Virus record (IMG/VR): IMGVR_UViG_3300027759_000053
Location: 1 to 64,000 of that record
Reading direction: 5' to 3' (one strand)
DNA from: a virus
DNA length: 64,000 nucleotides
The translations under genes and the position numbers were made by a program. Shown here in pieces: positions 42,331 through 50,391 of this stretch. The notes beneath the pieces were generated by a model that was given only the letters and a program-made list of their open reading frames with translations, searched no databases and was not told the origin of the DNA. How positions within the stretch are numbered: position 1 is the stretch's first letter; every line of letters starts with the position of its first letter.

Positions 42331-42593
42331 TCTTTTGCCAGTGTGTGATGTGTAACAATTTTACCAAGTTCTTGGCCTAGGTCTTGATCATCTGAGACAA
42401 CATACATATCATCTTCTGCACCGTATCCCTTTGACACTTTAATAACATAACCACCGTGTGCAGTATGTACATCAAAGGATATTTTTTTATTAGGTAATTT
42501 AGATTTGTCAGAGTAACCTCCGATGTCAATTGGTGATATCTGTCCCATAGTCAACGGACCAACTGCTGTTGCAGACATATTATAATTACTCAT
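42327..42593 (-). CDS. Small phage protein, paralogue of 42590 gene
   Basis: 88 residues. The C-terminal half (GGYVIKVSKGYGAEDDMYVV followed by SDDQDLGQELGKIV) matches in layout the C-terminal half of the next upstream protein (GGHILETSIYNEKDDE, LYMIKDDEDFAKQVSQSI). The two genes overlap by 4 bases and are probably a diverged tandem duplication. Function unknown. Confidence 0.6.
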   Translation of the reverse strand: MSNYNMSATAVGPLTMGQISPIDIGGYSDKSKLPNKKISFDVHTAHGGYVIKVSKGYGAEDDMYVVSDDQDLGQELGKIVTHHTLAKE

Positions 42594-42946
42594 CGTTTCA
42601 TCATCTCCAACATAATAGATTGTGATACTTGTTTGGCAAAATCCTCATCGTCTTTGATCATATACAAGGTATGATCAGTTTCATCGTCTTTTTCATTATA
42701 GATAGAAGTTTCAAGTATGTGTCCACCAACACAGGCATACAGTCTAAAGTTCATACTTGATGCACGTAGTCGAGCAGGTTCCGAATCAGCTTCATCAAAC
42801 ATTCTTGACAGATTGCCACGACTACGCCGCACAGAAACTGAATGTGAATTACTTGATATTTTGTGCTGTTGTTCATGTTCGAACTCGTCATTGTCTTCCC
42901 AGGCACGTTTGGTCATTCGCCAAACAATTCGTCTAAACCATTTCAT
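42590..42946 (-). CDS. Small phage protein, paralogue of 42327 gene
   Basis: 118 residues. A basic N-terminal half (MKWFRRIVWRMTKRAW, VSVRRSRGNLSR) is joined to the domain shared with the 42327 gene. It overlaps the upstream gene by one base. Function unknown. Confidence 0.6.
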   Translation of the reverse strand: MKWFRRIVWRMTKRAWEDNDEFEHEQQHKISSNSHSVSVRRSRGNLSRMFDEADSEPARLRASSMNFRLYACVGGHILETSIYNEKDDETDHTLYMIKDDEDFAKQVSQSIMLEMMKR

Positions 42947-43302
42947 TATTTTTTATCCTCTTTGTAACAAAGTATCTTCATCATTTCTAACTTGTCGTGC
43001 AAGTCTTTTAGTCCTGGATGCCGCTCCATCATCGCCCGTAGTTTCTTTTCTTCGTGCATTTTATGTTCTGCCCAGCCAAGAATTTCTTTAGCTTGAGCAG
43101 TTAGATCCACAGCGGCATGCGAGGTATTGAACATGCGCCAATCGTGGCCATCATATACTTCAAGTTGACTAACATTGGCATTATATCGTAAATTGCCTGT
43201 GACTCTTAATTCGTTCTGTACGTTGCTGTGAAGGAGACTATTTGGTATGGTTACACCACCTTGTACCATTACATACTCTCCACCACCAATTGATTTAATC
43301 AT
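42946..43302 (-). CDS. Conserved-type phage protein, unknown
   Basis: 118 residues. The middle GNLRYNANVSQLEVYDGHDW is a beta motif also found in fibre-type proteins ('LKVYD...W'), and the C-terminal half is a charged helix. The mix of a fibre-like motif with a helical tail suggests a structural or assembly protein, but this is weak. Confidence 0.6.
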   Translation of the reverse strand: MIKSIGGGEYVMVQGGVTIPNSLLHSNVQNELRVTGNLRYNANVSQLEVYDGHDWRMFNTSHAAVDLTAQAKEILGWAEHKMHEEKKLRAMMERHPGLKDLHDKLEMMKILCYKEDKK

Positions 43303-43673
43303 ATATATTCTGTTAATAAAATTGAAACTGTAAACCCAATCAATAGATAAGTCAAATAGTGTAGTAATTGGTCAATGCCAAACCATACCCAATACGCATT
43401 ATCTTCTGTAGTTAACCTAACAGATATACGTCTATTAGCCCAATCAATGACATAGTGTATAATCATATCAAATGCAGCCAACATAACGCAGGCCTGCAGA
43501 TTTAAAAAATGCATTAGGATAACATAGGTCAATGCACCGTGAAGTCCAGCATGTTGAAAGCCACCAAGTCTACCAAAGTGTCCTTTGTCTTTTAGCATAC
43601 GATTGGTTTGCCAGCAAAAATCAGCCAGACAGTGTTTAACTAACAATAAAGTCAATACCAACCACGTGGTCAT
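43299..43673 (-). CDS. DUF3307-type membrane protein
   Basis: 124 residues with four hydrophobic segments. KHCLADFCWQTNRML, QHAGLHGALTYVILM and MIIHYVIDWAN carry the spaced His/Asp residues typical of DUF3307 integral membrane proteins. Function of the family is unknown. Start and stop overlap both neighbours by 4 bases. Confidence 0.7.
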   Translation of the reverse strand: MTTWLVLTLLLVKHCLADFCWQTNRMLKDKGHFGRLGGFQHAGLHGALTYVILMHFLNLQACVMLAAFDMIIHYVIDWANRRISVRLTTEDNAYWVWFGIDQLLHYLTYLLIGFTVSILLTEYI

Positions 43674-44665
43674 CCAGGATACTCCGTACCTAGCATTTCT
43701 GCATAGTGTTGACTGTGTTCGCTTAATTTATTCAACTCATACTTGCCACAGAACTTCAAGAACTGTGCGCCTACCATGGGACGACTTCGCTTTACTGCGC
43801 CTTCGGCAATAGTTGCTGCAATTTTGGCTTTGACTTCGTCGGGCTGTGCAGTAAGATCTACTAGCTGTACATTGCGTTGATAATCATCTAGTACACGATG
43901 TTCTTCGCCATTATGATCAGTCCACCGCTGTAACATCAGATTGTTCCAGTTGAATCCTTTTTTATCTCTATCCTCATAGGCCTCTTGGAGCCCAACCTTG
44001 TTCTTGGAGCCTTTGGTCCTAACACCAGGATATGCCGAGAACACATTGTCAGTGGGATCACCACGCATACATTTCTCAAACAAGATCCACGAAGGATCTG
44101 GAATTTTTTTAGGTTCTTTTGTCTTTTTATCAATTACCGGTTTACCCTTTTTGTCCAGGATACCCGCTAGTGTATGAAGCTCATCACTGATACCATTGTA
44201 CTGATTTACATTTGATGCCAGTAGTTGATAGAAGTCAGTGTCGCTGCTGACAATAGTATGATGATCCTCGGGATGACTTTGTATCCAACCAGCAATAAGA
44301 TCATCTGCTTCTAAGTTTTCGTGACGCAATACTGTACAGTTAGTTTTTTCGCTTAAGAATGTTTTAAGTTCATCAAAGGTTTCCCAGAACAGTCGATCTT
44401 CTTCTGCTTCGGCTTCGGTAAGTGCGGCACGGGCAACAGCACGATTCTTTTTATACGGTTCGTAAAAGTCTTTGCGCCAACTGCGACCTTCTAAGCAGAA
44501 TACAACATGATCGGCTTTCTGATCGCGCCATGCTTTATTAACACTACCAAGTGTTACATGAATAGCAAAACCCAGTTTATCCCAAGTATCGCTTTGACGA
44601 TGGGCACTGTGTCTGGCTCGGAAGAATGTATTTGCGGTATCTACGACCAAGAATCTTTTTTTCAT
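43670..44665 (-). CDS. T4 RNase H-like 5'-3' exonuclease (FEN family)
   Basis: 331 residues. The acidic metal-site motifs are in order: LVVDTANTFFRARHS at the N-terminus, LEADDLIAGWI and IVSSDTDFYQLL in the middle, and CMRGDPTDNVF after them, as in FEN-1/PIN-type 5' nucleases including T4 RNase H. It removes RNA primers or flaps during phage DNA replication. A consensus promoter lies directly upstream. The length is near the ~305 of T4 RNase H. Confidence 0.88.
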   Translation of the reverse strand: MKKRFLVVDTANTFFRARHSAHRQSDTWDKLGFAIHVTLGSVNKAWRDQKADHVVFCLEGRSWRKDFYEPYKKNRAVARAALTEAEAEEDRLFWETFDELKTFLSEKTNCTVLRHENLEADDLIAGWIQSHPEDHHTIVSSDTDFYQLLASNVNQYNGISDELHTLAGILDKKGKPVIDKKTKEPKKIPDPSWILFEKCMRGDPTDNVFSAYPGVRTKGSKNKVGLQEAYEDRDKKGFNWNNLMLQRWTDHNGEEHRVLDDYQRNVQLVDLTAQPDEVKAKIAATIAEGAVKRSRPMVGAQFLKFCGKYELNKLSEHSQHYAEMLGTEYPG

Positions 44666-44671
44666 TTAATA

Positions 44672-44700
44672 ATAGTAGCATTTAATTTGAATAATGTCAA
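44672..44700 (-). promoter_or_regulatory. Sigma70 promoter before the exonuclease gene
   Basis: Minus strand TTGACA (44700-44695), 17 bases, TACTAT (44677-44672) with TG one base before, an extended -10. Only 7 bases separate the -10 from the ATG at 44665, so transcripts from here would be nearly leaderless; a start codon further in is not supported by the conserved N-terminus. Confidence 0.65.
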
Positions 44701-44717
44701 CAAAAAAATAAATTTTG

Positions 44718-44760
44718 GATAAATAAGATTGTAGTTCGCGGAATTGGCGTTCCCAACTAC
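44718..44760 (+). promoter_or_regulatory. Late-promoter-like box and hairpin before the GIY-YIG gene
   Basis: GATAAATA (44718-44725) differs from the T4 late octamer only in the first base. A hairpin follows: GTAGTT/AACTAC (44731-44736, 44755-44760) enclosing GGAA/TTCC. This resembles the T4 I-TevI arrangement, where a late promoter lies near an RNA hairpin that limits translation from early transcripts. Here the hairpin does not cover the GGAG at 44772. Confidence 0.4.
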
Positions 44761-44777
44761 TCTAACATTATGGAGCA

Positions 44778-45374
44778 ATGTCAGCAATGTATTTACATCA
44801 AAAATTTATCTGTTCAGTTTATTGGATCCATTTATCAAATCATTCTTGGAATGATGGATATATTGGGGTATCTATAGATCCATCAAGACGATTTACCGAA
44901 CATCAAAGTTCAAAACAACGTTATAGATTGCATGAGGAAATCAAAAATAATGAGTCTGAAATAATATACGATATTATTTACATTGGTACAGAAGAATCCT
45001 GTTATGATTTTGAAAAAGAATTAAGACCGACAATACACATTGGTTGGAATCTTGCAGCAGGCGGCATCGGTGGCACTAGCGGATTACTTAAAGGTGTAAA
45101 GAAATCAAAGCCAGCACATAACAAAGGTAAACCTATGTCAGAAGAACAAAAAGAGCATTTACGACAAATAATGACTGGCTGTACCTCTTCAAACAAAGGC
45201 AAATCCCACGGACCAAAATCACAAGAAATAAAAGATAAAATTTCAAAAACAGGTAAGGCATTAAACAGAATTGGACATTGGTCAGGTAAAATCAAAGGAC
45301 CAATATCAGATGAAACTAAAGAAAAGATACGCCAAGCTAAGTTGGGTAAACCTAATTTAGGATATAAGAAATAA
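44778..45374 (+). CDS. GIY-YIG homing endonuclease with NUMOD3-type DNA-binding repeats
   Basis: 198 residues (or 195 from the ATG at 44787, which is better spaced from TGGAG). SVYWIHLSNHSWNDGYIGVS gives the GIY-YIG core (variant VYW...YIG), with R near residue 36 and Glu near 70 as further catalytic positions. Downstream, KGKPMSEEQKEHLRQIMTG, NKGKSHGPKSQEIKDKISKT and ISDETKEKIRQAKLG are NUMOD3 repeats. It is a free-standing mobile gene inserted on the opposite strand to its neighbours, between the exonuclease and an SGNH gene. Confidence 0.85.
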   Translation: MSAMYLHQKFICSVYWIHLSNHSWNDGYIGVSIDPSRRFTEHQSSKQRYRLHEEIKNNESEIIYDIIYIGTEESCYDFEKELRPTIHIGWNLAAGGIGGTSGLLKGVKKSKPAHNKGKPMSEEQKEHLRQIMTGCTSSNKGKSHGPKSQEIKDKISKTGKALNRIGHWSGKIKGPISDETKEKIRQAKLGKPNLGYKK

Positions 45375-46052
45375 TTATAACAATCGTGTCAAGTGCGGTA
45401 AAAGAAATTCTGCCCATTTTCTATGAGCAGCAGCTCCAAAATGGTAGCTTGGTTTTGATTCAAAGCCGTAATCGGTTAACCATTTATAATAAGTTAAGTT
45501 TTGGTCGTACGGATAAAAATAATTCTCGTGCCAATCAACGACTGGTTGTTTAAAATAACTGTAAGTATTAAAAAACAAATGAGGAATTTTGAGATCTGAT
45601 AATTCAGTATGTAGTTCGTATATTGCTTTATGGGCCTGCTGTTCTGCCAAGTCCCAATCTAAGTTGACAACATATTCTTTGTATCGTTCTTTTATTGGGC
45701 CAGGCCAATCATGTCCAACACCGCCGGCATTGACCTGCCAATAAACATCTTCGTGTAACCACTCTTCTCTTTCCCAGGTACTCCACCCAATTATAACGGC
45801 ATCTGGAGTATATTCCGTAAGATATTGTCTTGTGGTTCTTATAATTCTCGTATTTGAACTGGCCGATTCGGCATCACAATGCAATATAGCCGATAGTTCG
45901 TTAGCAATATTGCATCCATAACTGACCTGCAAGTTGTCAGGATGAGGTTGTCTACCTAGTCCGTAATACAAACCGTCGTCCTCGGCAAAGCCAAAATCAT
46001 TAACTGCTTCGGCACCTGCACTATGACTGTCACCATTCACATACAAAATCAT
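45375..46052 (-). CDS. SGNH-like protein (5 of 5)
   Basis: 225 residues. MILYVNGDSHSAGAEAVNDF has the GDS block, ESASSNTRIIRTTRQYL the second block and SYHFGAAAHRKWAEFLLPHL the terminal His block. VIIGWSTWEREEW lies where the copy at 19025 has IVAWTTPNRIE, so these phage SGNH proteins form a family. It is followed on the other strand by the GIY-YIG gene and overlaps the upstream gene by 4 bases. Confidence 0.65.
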   Translation of the reverse strand: MILYVNGDSHSAGAEAVNDFGFAEDDGLYYGLGRQPHPDNLQVSYGCNIANELSAILHCDAESASSNTRIIRTTRQYLTEYTPDAVIIGWSTWEREEWLHEDVYWQVNAGGVGHDWPGPIKERYKEYVVNLDWDLAEQQAHKAIYELHTELSDLKIPHLFFNTYSYFKQPVVDWHENYFYPYDQNLTYYKWLTDYGFESKPSYHFGAAAHRKWAEFLLPHLTRLL

Positions 46053-46447
46053 GAGACTTCGGTTCTTCCTCCGCCAAGGTCTCTTCGATCAACCATACGT
46101 GGTCGAGCATCTAACGGTTGATTAACTTCCCATTGTTCGTAGTTTTCTGCAATGATATTTTTACATACTGTTTGAAACCAACGATCCACAATATCAGCAT
46201 CAGTATCATCTTTTTTCTGCTGGAACCCGGCCTTTACTAATCGTGCAATAAAAATTTCATTCCAGTCTAATTCAAATGCACCATTGCCTACATCATCAGG
46301 ATCTAGTTCCACAGTGACCACACTCACATAAGGTTCACCCGCTTCTGTTGCGAGTTCTTTAGCAGTCTTTGCCTTAATCTTATGTGTCTTGGGTTTCTCT
46401 TCTTTAGGTTCTTGTTTAGGTTTACGTGTTAGCCAATCAAAAATCAT
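46049..46447 (-). CDS. Conserved-type marine phage protein, unknown
   Basis: 132 residues from the ATG at 46447, which overlaps the preceding stop (ATGA) and has GGGGAAGAG upstream. After a Lys/Glu/Pro-rich segment comes GAFELDWNEIFIARLVKAGF and NIIAENYEQWEVNQ, ending DLGGGRTEVS; this layout is familiar from T4-like cyanophages. Function unknown. Confidence 0.65.
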   Translation of the reverse strand: MIFDWLTRKPKQEPKEEKPKTHKIKAKTAKELATEAGEPYVSVVTVELDPDDVGNGAFELDWNEIFIARLVKAGFQQKKDDTDADIVDRWFQTVCKNIIAENYEQWEVNQPLDARPRMVDRRDLGGGRTEVS

Positions 46448-46617
46448 TCTCTTCCCCATTTAATTTTTAACCATACACGCTCATGTATGTAATGTAGTAC
46501 TGTCAAAACAATGTTAGCAAGAATAGCACCAGACCATCCTGCCCATATAGCGGTTACTAGCGTAGCAATGATCCTCCACACTATTGATCTTGCTATAGTT
46601 CTTTTATGCGATTCCAT
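46444..46617 (-). CDS. Stand-alone DUF2061 membrane protein
   Basis: 57 residues from the ATG at 46617 (TAATG overlap with queE). RTIARSIVWRIIATLVTAIW and IHERVWLKIKWG match the C-terminal domain of the APS kinase fusion at 23039 (SITKAVTWRFTG, FHERIWHKIKWG). Two hydrophobic helices are predicted. DUF2061 is repeatedly associated with CysC in proteobacteria; here one copy is fused and one is free. Confidence 0.8.
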   Translation of the reverse strand: MESHKRTIARSIVWRIIATLVTAIWAGWSGAILANIVLTVLHYIHERVWLKIKWGRE

Positions 46618-47459
46618 TAAGTACCCCATTCATTTTTAAATAGCGGTACTTGTAATCTATCGCTGTATCTTAATCCGTGTTTCATAGCAAGTTCTGCTAC
46701 ACGACGATTGTTTAATGCATACACACTCTCAACACCACCTGTGGGCATCAGATATACATGCCCTGTAAATCCTGCTTGTCTATAAACTTGTACGGTCCAT
46801 AATGCTTCTTCTACATCGTCGTCTGTTGCTACAACAAATTTAAGATAGGTATTTCCTACAGATTGATATTCGCAAACAACTTCTGGTTGTAGTGCTTCTT
46901 CTCTACTTTCGCCGCTACAACTTAGTTTAGCACTTACACTAAATGTAACTTCTCTATCCCAGTTTTCAGCAGTCCACTCTCCTAAATAATGTTTAAATTC
47001 TGGAGTTAGCTTTTGAGTACCATTAGTTTCAAAGGTAATTTCTTTAAGTCCTGCCATCCGAGGATGATTTAACAAGTCCGGATAAGCACGTTGCCACCCT
47101 AGTAAAGGTTCTCCACCTGTAATAACCAAGTGTTCATCTCGCCACTCGTTAAAAGGCAATATCTCCATGATACGATCCGCAATAGCATCGCTTTCGAGCA
47201 TGGGACTAAGATCTTTAAATCTTGGATCCCAACTAGCGTAACTATCGCAACCTGTGCTAACTAAAGGTAGTTTATCGTAGAATTTATATTTTTCCGGATC
47301 AACCAAATCTGCCTCTGTACTTAATTGTCCTCGAGGCATACCAAAGCCGGCACATTTAAAGTTACACCCAAATGTTCGCAAGAACACACTAGGCACACCC
47401 ATGTAACGACCTTCTCCTTGTATGCTGTAAAACAGCTCTGCAATTTTAATTTTTGACAT
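46617..47459 (-). CDS. queE: 7-carboxy-7-deazaguanine synthase QueE
   Basis: 280 residues. IAELFYSIQGEGRYMGVPSV is the QueE opening; the [4Fe-4S] cysteines are C32, C36 and, after an insertion, C71 (GCNFKC...STGCDSY), a spacing longer than in the classical CxxxCxxC. VITGGEPLLGWQ binds SAM. It turns carboxy-tetrahydropterin (from QueD) into CDG. In phages this step feeds 7-deazaguanine DNA modification together with DpdA (59227). A TATAAT with a poor -35 lies at 47465-47470 just upstream. Confidence 0.88.
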   Translation of the reverse strand: MSKIKIAELFYSIQGEGRYMGVPSVFLRTFGCNFKCAGFGMPRGQLSTEADLVDPEKYKFYDKLPLVSTGCDSYASWDPRFKDLSPMLESDAIADRIMEILPFNEWRDEHLVITGGEPLLGWQRAYPDLLNHPRMAGLKEITFETNGTQKLTPEFKHYLGEWTAENWDREVTFSVSAKLSCSGESREEALQPEVVCEYQSVGNTYLKFVVATDDDVEEALWTVQVYRQAGFTGHVYLMPTGGVESVYALNNRRVAELAMKHGLRYSDRLQVPLFKNEWGT

Positions 47460-47464
47460 AATGT

Positions 47465-47470
47465 ATTATA
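47465..47470 (-). promoter_or_regulatory. Possible promoter -10 box before queE
   Basis: A perfect TATAAT on the minus strand 6 bases before the queE ATG, but with no good -35 at 16-18 bases and too little room for a leader. Reported only as a possible site. Confidence 0.25.
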
Positions 47471-47480
47471 CTACAAATAT

Positions 47481-48323
47481 TTAGATAATAAAAGCTTTTA
47501 CTACGAAGTCAAATGTCCTATCAATCCGACTATAATCTTCCACACCTTCGGCAATAATAATACGGCCAAAACAAAGCCTAGGATCGTTATTAGTTTCTAT
47601 CGCCCATTGCTTTTTAAAAAACGCTTGATGTTCACTGACCCACGATCTGAATCCACGTTCGTCCTTAAAGATATGACTATCATCAGGAATAAACCATTTA
47701 GCACCTGAACCAACTTTATGTTGTATAACACAACTAGTGTACAGACTGGAGTCATCTTGATATAGGTAACTGTTATGTGGACTACGTCCTACATGACTAA
47801 AATCGTCTTGTATAAAGTTAGTGCATGGTTCTGTAGTAAATTCTTTATAGTCATCCAAGGTCATGTCAATTATTAGCCCTGGTGGTACCCACTGTAACTT
47901 CTTGAACACAACATCAGTTGCACCTTCCCAAATACTTTCTAAGTAATGTATGTCATTGTGTAACACAAGATGTTCGGCGGCATGTTGATGATTGTGCTCA
48001 ATATATCTATGGACAGCATTGACCAAGTCTTGATTGATCACGGTTCTATCAATGTTAGAGTCTAATAAAAACTCTTGTATATCTGTGTTGTTGTTTAATG
48101 CATCTGCAATACGTTGCTCGTATACACCGGCATCGTGTTCTAGCCATTTGGGAAATCCGTATTGATGTGGAGGTAAGTGTTCCACACTACGTATGCAGTC
48201 TATCCATTTGCCGGAGTAAGAGCCCGGACGAATATTGAATTCTAAGTCTAAGAATTCTTGACCATCCGGATTCCGGGCACATCGTATAACGAACTTACGC
48301 AAACAGATCCTCGTTCCATTCAC
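47481..48323 (-). CDS. Unknown protein between queD and queE
   Basis: 280 residues. It has ICLRKFVIRCARNPDGQEFL at the start and a His-rich centre (HRYIEHNHQHAAEHLVLHND). No known domain is recognised. It overlaps queD by 29 bases and is followed by queE, so it may belong to the deazaguanine pathway or simply travel with it. Confidence 0.55.
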   Translation of the reverse strand: MNGTRICLRKFVIRCARNPDGQEFLDLEFNIRPGSYSGKWIDCIRSVEHLPPHQYGFPKWLEHDAGVYEQRIADALNNNTDIQEFLLDSNIDRTVINQDLVNAVHRYIEHNHQHAAEHLVLHNDIHYLESIWEGATDVVFKKLQWVPPGLIIDMTLDDYKEFTTEPCTNFIQDDFSHVGRSPHNSYLYQDDSSLYTSCVIQHKVGSGAKWFIPDDSHIFKDERGFRSWVSEHQAFFKKQWAIETNNDPRLCFGRIIIAEGVEDYSRIDRTFDFVVKAFII

Positions 48324-48792
48324 GGTGACCTTCTCGGTACGCCATGTTTGCTTGTGTCTCTCTAACCTCTACACGATAACACCATAAGCGTTCAGCTTCA
48401 CTAGGTCCCCACATATCAGGAATATAAACACCATTCACATATTTGTACAGCGAGTCAGCTAGGCCTTCACAGCCTAAACGTGGTAGTATGACAATCTTGG
48501 CCATGTTCCGTTCTTGTAACAACTTAAATGTTGCAAGTTCGGGATCGTCCTCGGCTACAATTAATGTGTGGTCAAATTGATCTTCAAGAATCTTTTTAAG
48601 TTCTTTAAGTCCACCGTAGTCAGCTGCCCAATTACGAACGTCTAAGTCGTTAGTACCAAAGTAGAACTTCATACTAAATGAATAGCCGTGTATTAGATTA
48701 CAATGACTATCGGCACGCCATTGCCGGTAAGCGCAAGGAAAGGCGTCGTGATACTCTTTGGTACTAGTAAATTTATATACAACAGGTTGCAT
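48295..48792 (-). CDS. queD: 6-carboxy-tetrahydropterin synthase QueD (PTPS family)
   Basis: 165 residues. The zinc-ligand His pattern and the catalytic Cys are in SHCNLIHGYSF; FDHTLIVAEDD and the family-type Glu near the end (VEVRETQANMAY) complete the tunnelling-fold active site. It makes carboxy-tetrahydropterin from dihydroneopterin triphosphate (FolE product, 52412). It is first behind the promoter at 48812 and upstream of queE. Confidence 0.82.
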   Translation of the reverse strand: MQPVVYKFTSTKEYHDAFPCAYRQWRADSHCNLIHGYSFSMKFYFGTNDLDVRNWAADYGGLKELKKILEDQFDHTLIVAEDDPELATFKLLQERNMAKIVILPRLGCEGLADSLYKYVNGVYIPDMWGPSEAERLWCYRVEVRETQANMAYREGHREWNEDLFA

Positions 48793-48811
48793 TGTTTTTC
48801 TCCTATGTTAA

Positions 48812-48841
48812 GATTTTAGCATAGGCTTGCAGAATTTGTAA
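48812..48841 (-). promoter_or_regulatory. Sigma70 promoter before queD
   Basis: Minus strand TTTACA (48841-48836), 18 bases, TAAAAT (48817-48812) with a TG one base before the -10 (extended). It lies 20 bases before the queD ATG, which has TAGGAG. It fills most of the 93-base gap between queD and the radical SAM gene at 48886. Confidence 0.6.
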
Positions 48842-48885
48842 AGCGGGATGAATGCCAGAAAGGCCGCTGTGTAGAACAGTATTTA

Positions 48886-50391
48886 TTAATTAATTTTAAT
48901 TGGTGTTATCTTATATGTTGGATTTTTTTCTTTTATTTCATAAAATCTAATTAGAGTTTGTTTTAATTCTTCAGCTCTTGATTCAAATCTCCAAATAGGC
49001 CATTTATATTTTGCAGCTTCTTCGTATAGTCTGATTTGCCTAATAGCTCGCTGCTCAAAATCAAAACTTGGATTTAATTTTGATACCCAGAAATTACCAG
49101 TAGTAATTCTATCACTCTCTAAAAATGCAATTTGATACTCATCAATCATACTAGCTAGTGGGGTTCCTTCGAGAACTATCAAAGGACTACCTAATTCTAA
49201 ACCATTGATAGTTCCACTGGCTACATACTTTTGCCATCTTAAAAACATATCTAATGTGTCTTGATGATCCTTTTCAGTTTCTGTAATATAGCCAGGAAAC
49301 ATTAAAAAAGTACATTTCAATTTATTCTTTTTAAATTCTTCAAGTTGATAACTAATATCTTCGTTGGTAAAATTTTTACCCATTTGTTTTCTAACTTGAT
49401 CACTGCCAGTTTCTATTCCTACGTAAAAAGTATTAGTACCGCCGGCCTTAGCGATCATTTCAAAATGCTCCGGTGGCACAGTTCTTTCATTTCTGAAAAT
49501 AAATTGTCCTCCCCAGCTAATTTCTTTGCTATATGGGTAATTAGCAAGAATATCGCACATCTGATTGAATGATTTTAAACTTCCGTTAACTAAGCTATCA
49601 GTAAAGTAAAATTTTTTAATGCCAAATTTTTCGTAATTGTTAATAAGCTCGTGTGCAATATGCTGACCACTTCTGAAACGATATTTTGGCCAAAATTTCT
49701 GAACATCACAATAAGTACATTTACGTACACATCCCCTACTACCTTCTACATAAACATCTTTAGTTTCAGTGAGATATTCATAAGCATCTAAGTCAACAAA
49801 ACTATAATCAATTAACGGTAATGAATCTAAATCATCAATCTGCACAGGATCATAGTTATTAATTCCTGGATATTCTTTACCGTCTAAATAATATTTTAAG
49901 GATTCTTCGCACTCGCCTTTTATAAAATCGTCTATTAGATTTTGTTTTTGCATCTCCACAACAAAAGAATTATGCCCACGATTCATAATAGACACAAATG
50001 CTCCCGAACCACCTAATAAAATTTTATAAGATCTATCTACTGCAATTTTTTTTAATAACATTTCAGTGAAGTAATGGCTACTTGAGCCAAATACACTGAT
50101 CATAATGATATCGTAAGAATGCAAATCTTCAGTTGCAATAAAATTATCTATATGAGTGTGTATATGTGATAGTTCTAAATTTGATGGTTCTACATATCTA
50201 TCCCAAATTGGATCAAATTTTTGATATTCTATATTATTTAATTTACAATAATGATAAAATTCAATATTTAGATCTCGTAACTTAACATCACAACCGTGAT
50301 TTTTGCATACAGTAGCAACAAGAGTAGCACTAATTGGGGGGCGATGTGGTTCGAGTCGCGGAACTGATAATACTAAAACTTTTTTATTCAT
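48886..50391 (-). CDS. B12-binding-domain radical SAM protein
   Basis: 501 residues. The N-terminal ~200 residues look like a Rossmann cobalamin-binding domain (VLVLSVPRLEPHRPPISATL, IIMISVFGSSSHYFTEMLLK). The radical SAM cluster motif CVRKCTYC is at residues 221-228, with YVGIETGSDQVRKQMGK further on, as in methylthio- and B12-dependent families. The usual B12 DxHxxG motif is not obvious. It is more AT-rich than its neighbours. Substrate unknown; the unknown gene upstream overlaps it by 8 bases and may be a partner. Confidence 0.75.
   Translation of the reverse strand: MNKKVLVLSVPRLEPHRPPISATLVATVCKNHGCDVKLRDLNIEFYHYCKLNNIEYQKFDPIWDRYVEPSNLELSHIHTHIDNFIATEDLHSYDIIMISVFGSSSHYFTEMLLKKIAVDRSYKILLGGSGAFVSIMNRGHNSFVVEMQKQNLIDDFIKGECEESLKYYLDGKEYPGINNYDPVQIDDLDSLPLIDYSFVDLDAYEYLTETKDVYVEGSRGCVRKCTYCDVQKFWPKYRFRSGQHIAHELINNYEKFGIKKFYFTDSLVNGSLKSFNQMCDILANYPYSKEISWGGQFIFRNERTVPPEHFEMIAKAGGTNTFYVGIETGSDQVRKQMGKNFTNEDISYQLEEFKKNKLKCTFLMFPGYITETEKDHQDTLDMFLRWQKYVASGTINGLELGSPLIVLEGTPLASMIDEYQIAFLESDRITTGNFWVSKLNPSFDFEQRAIRQIRLYEEAAKYKWPIWRFESRAEELKQTLIRFYEIKEKNPTYKITPIKIN

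Noticed and set aside
47465-47470. Independent strong promoter for queE
   Set aside because: Only the -10 is good; no -35 at acceptable spacing and just 6 bases to the ATG, so it is kept only as a low-confidence site.
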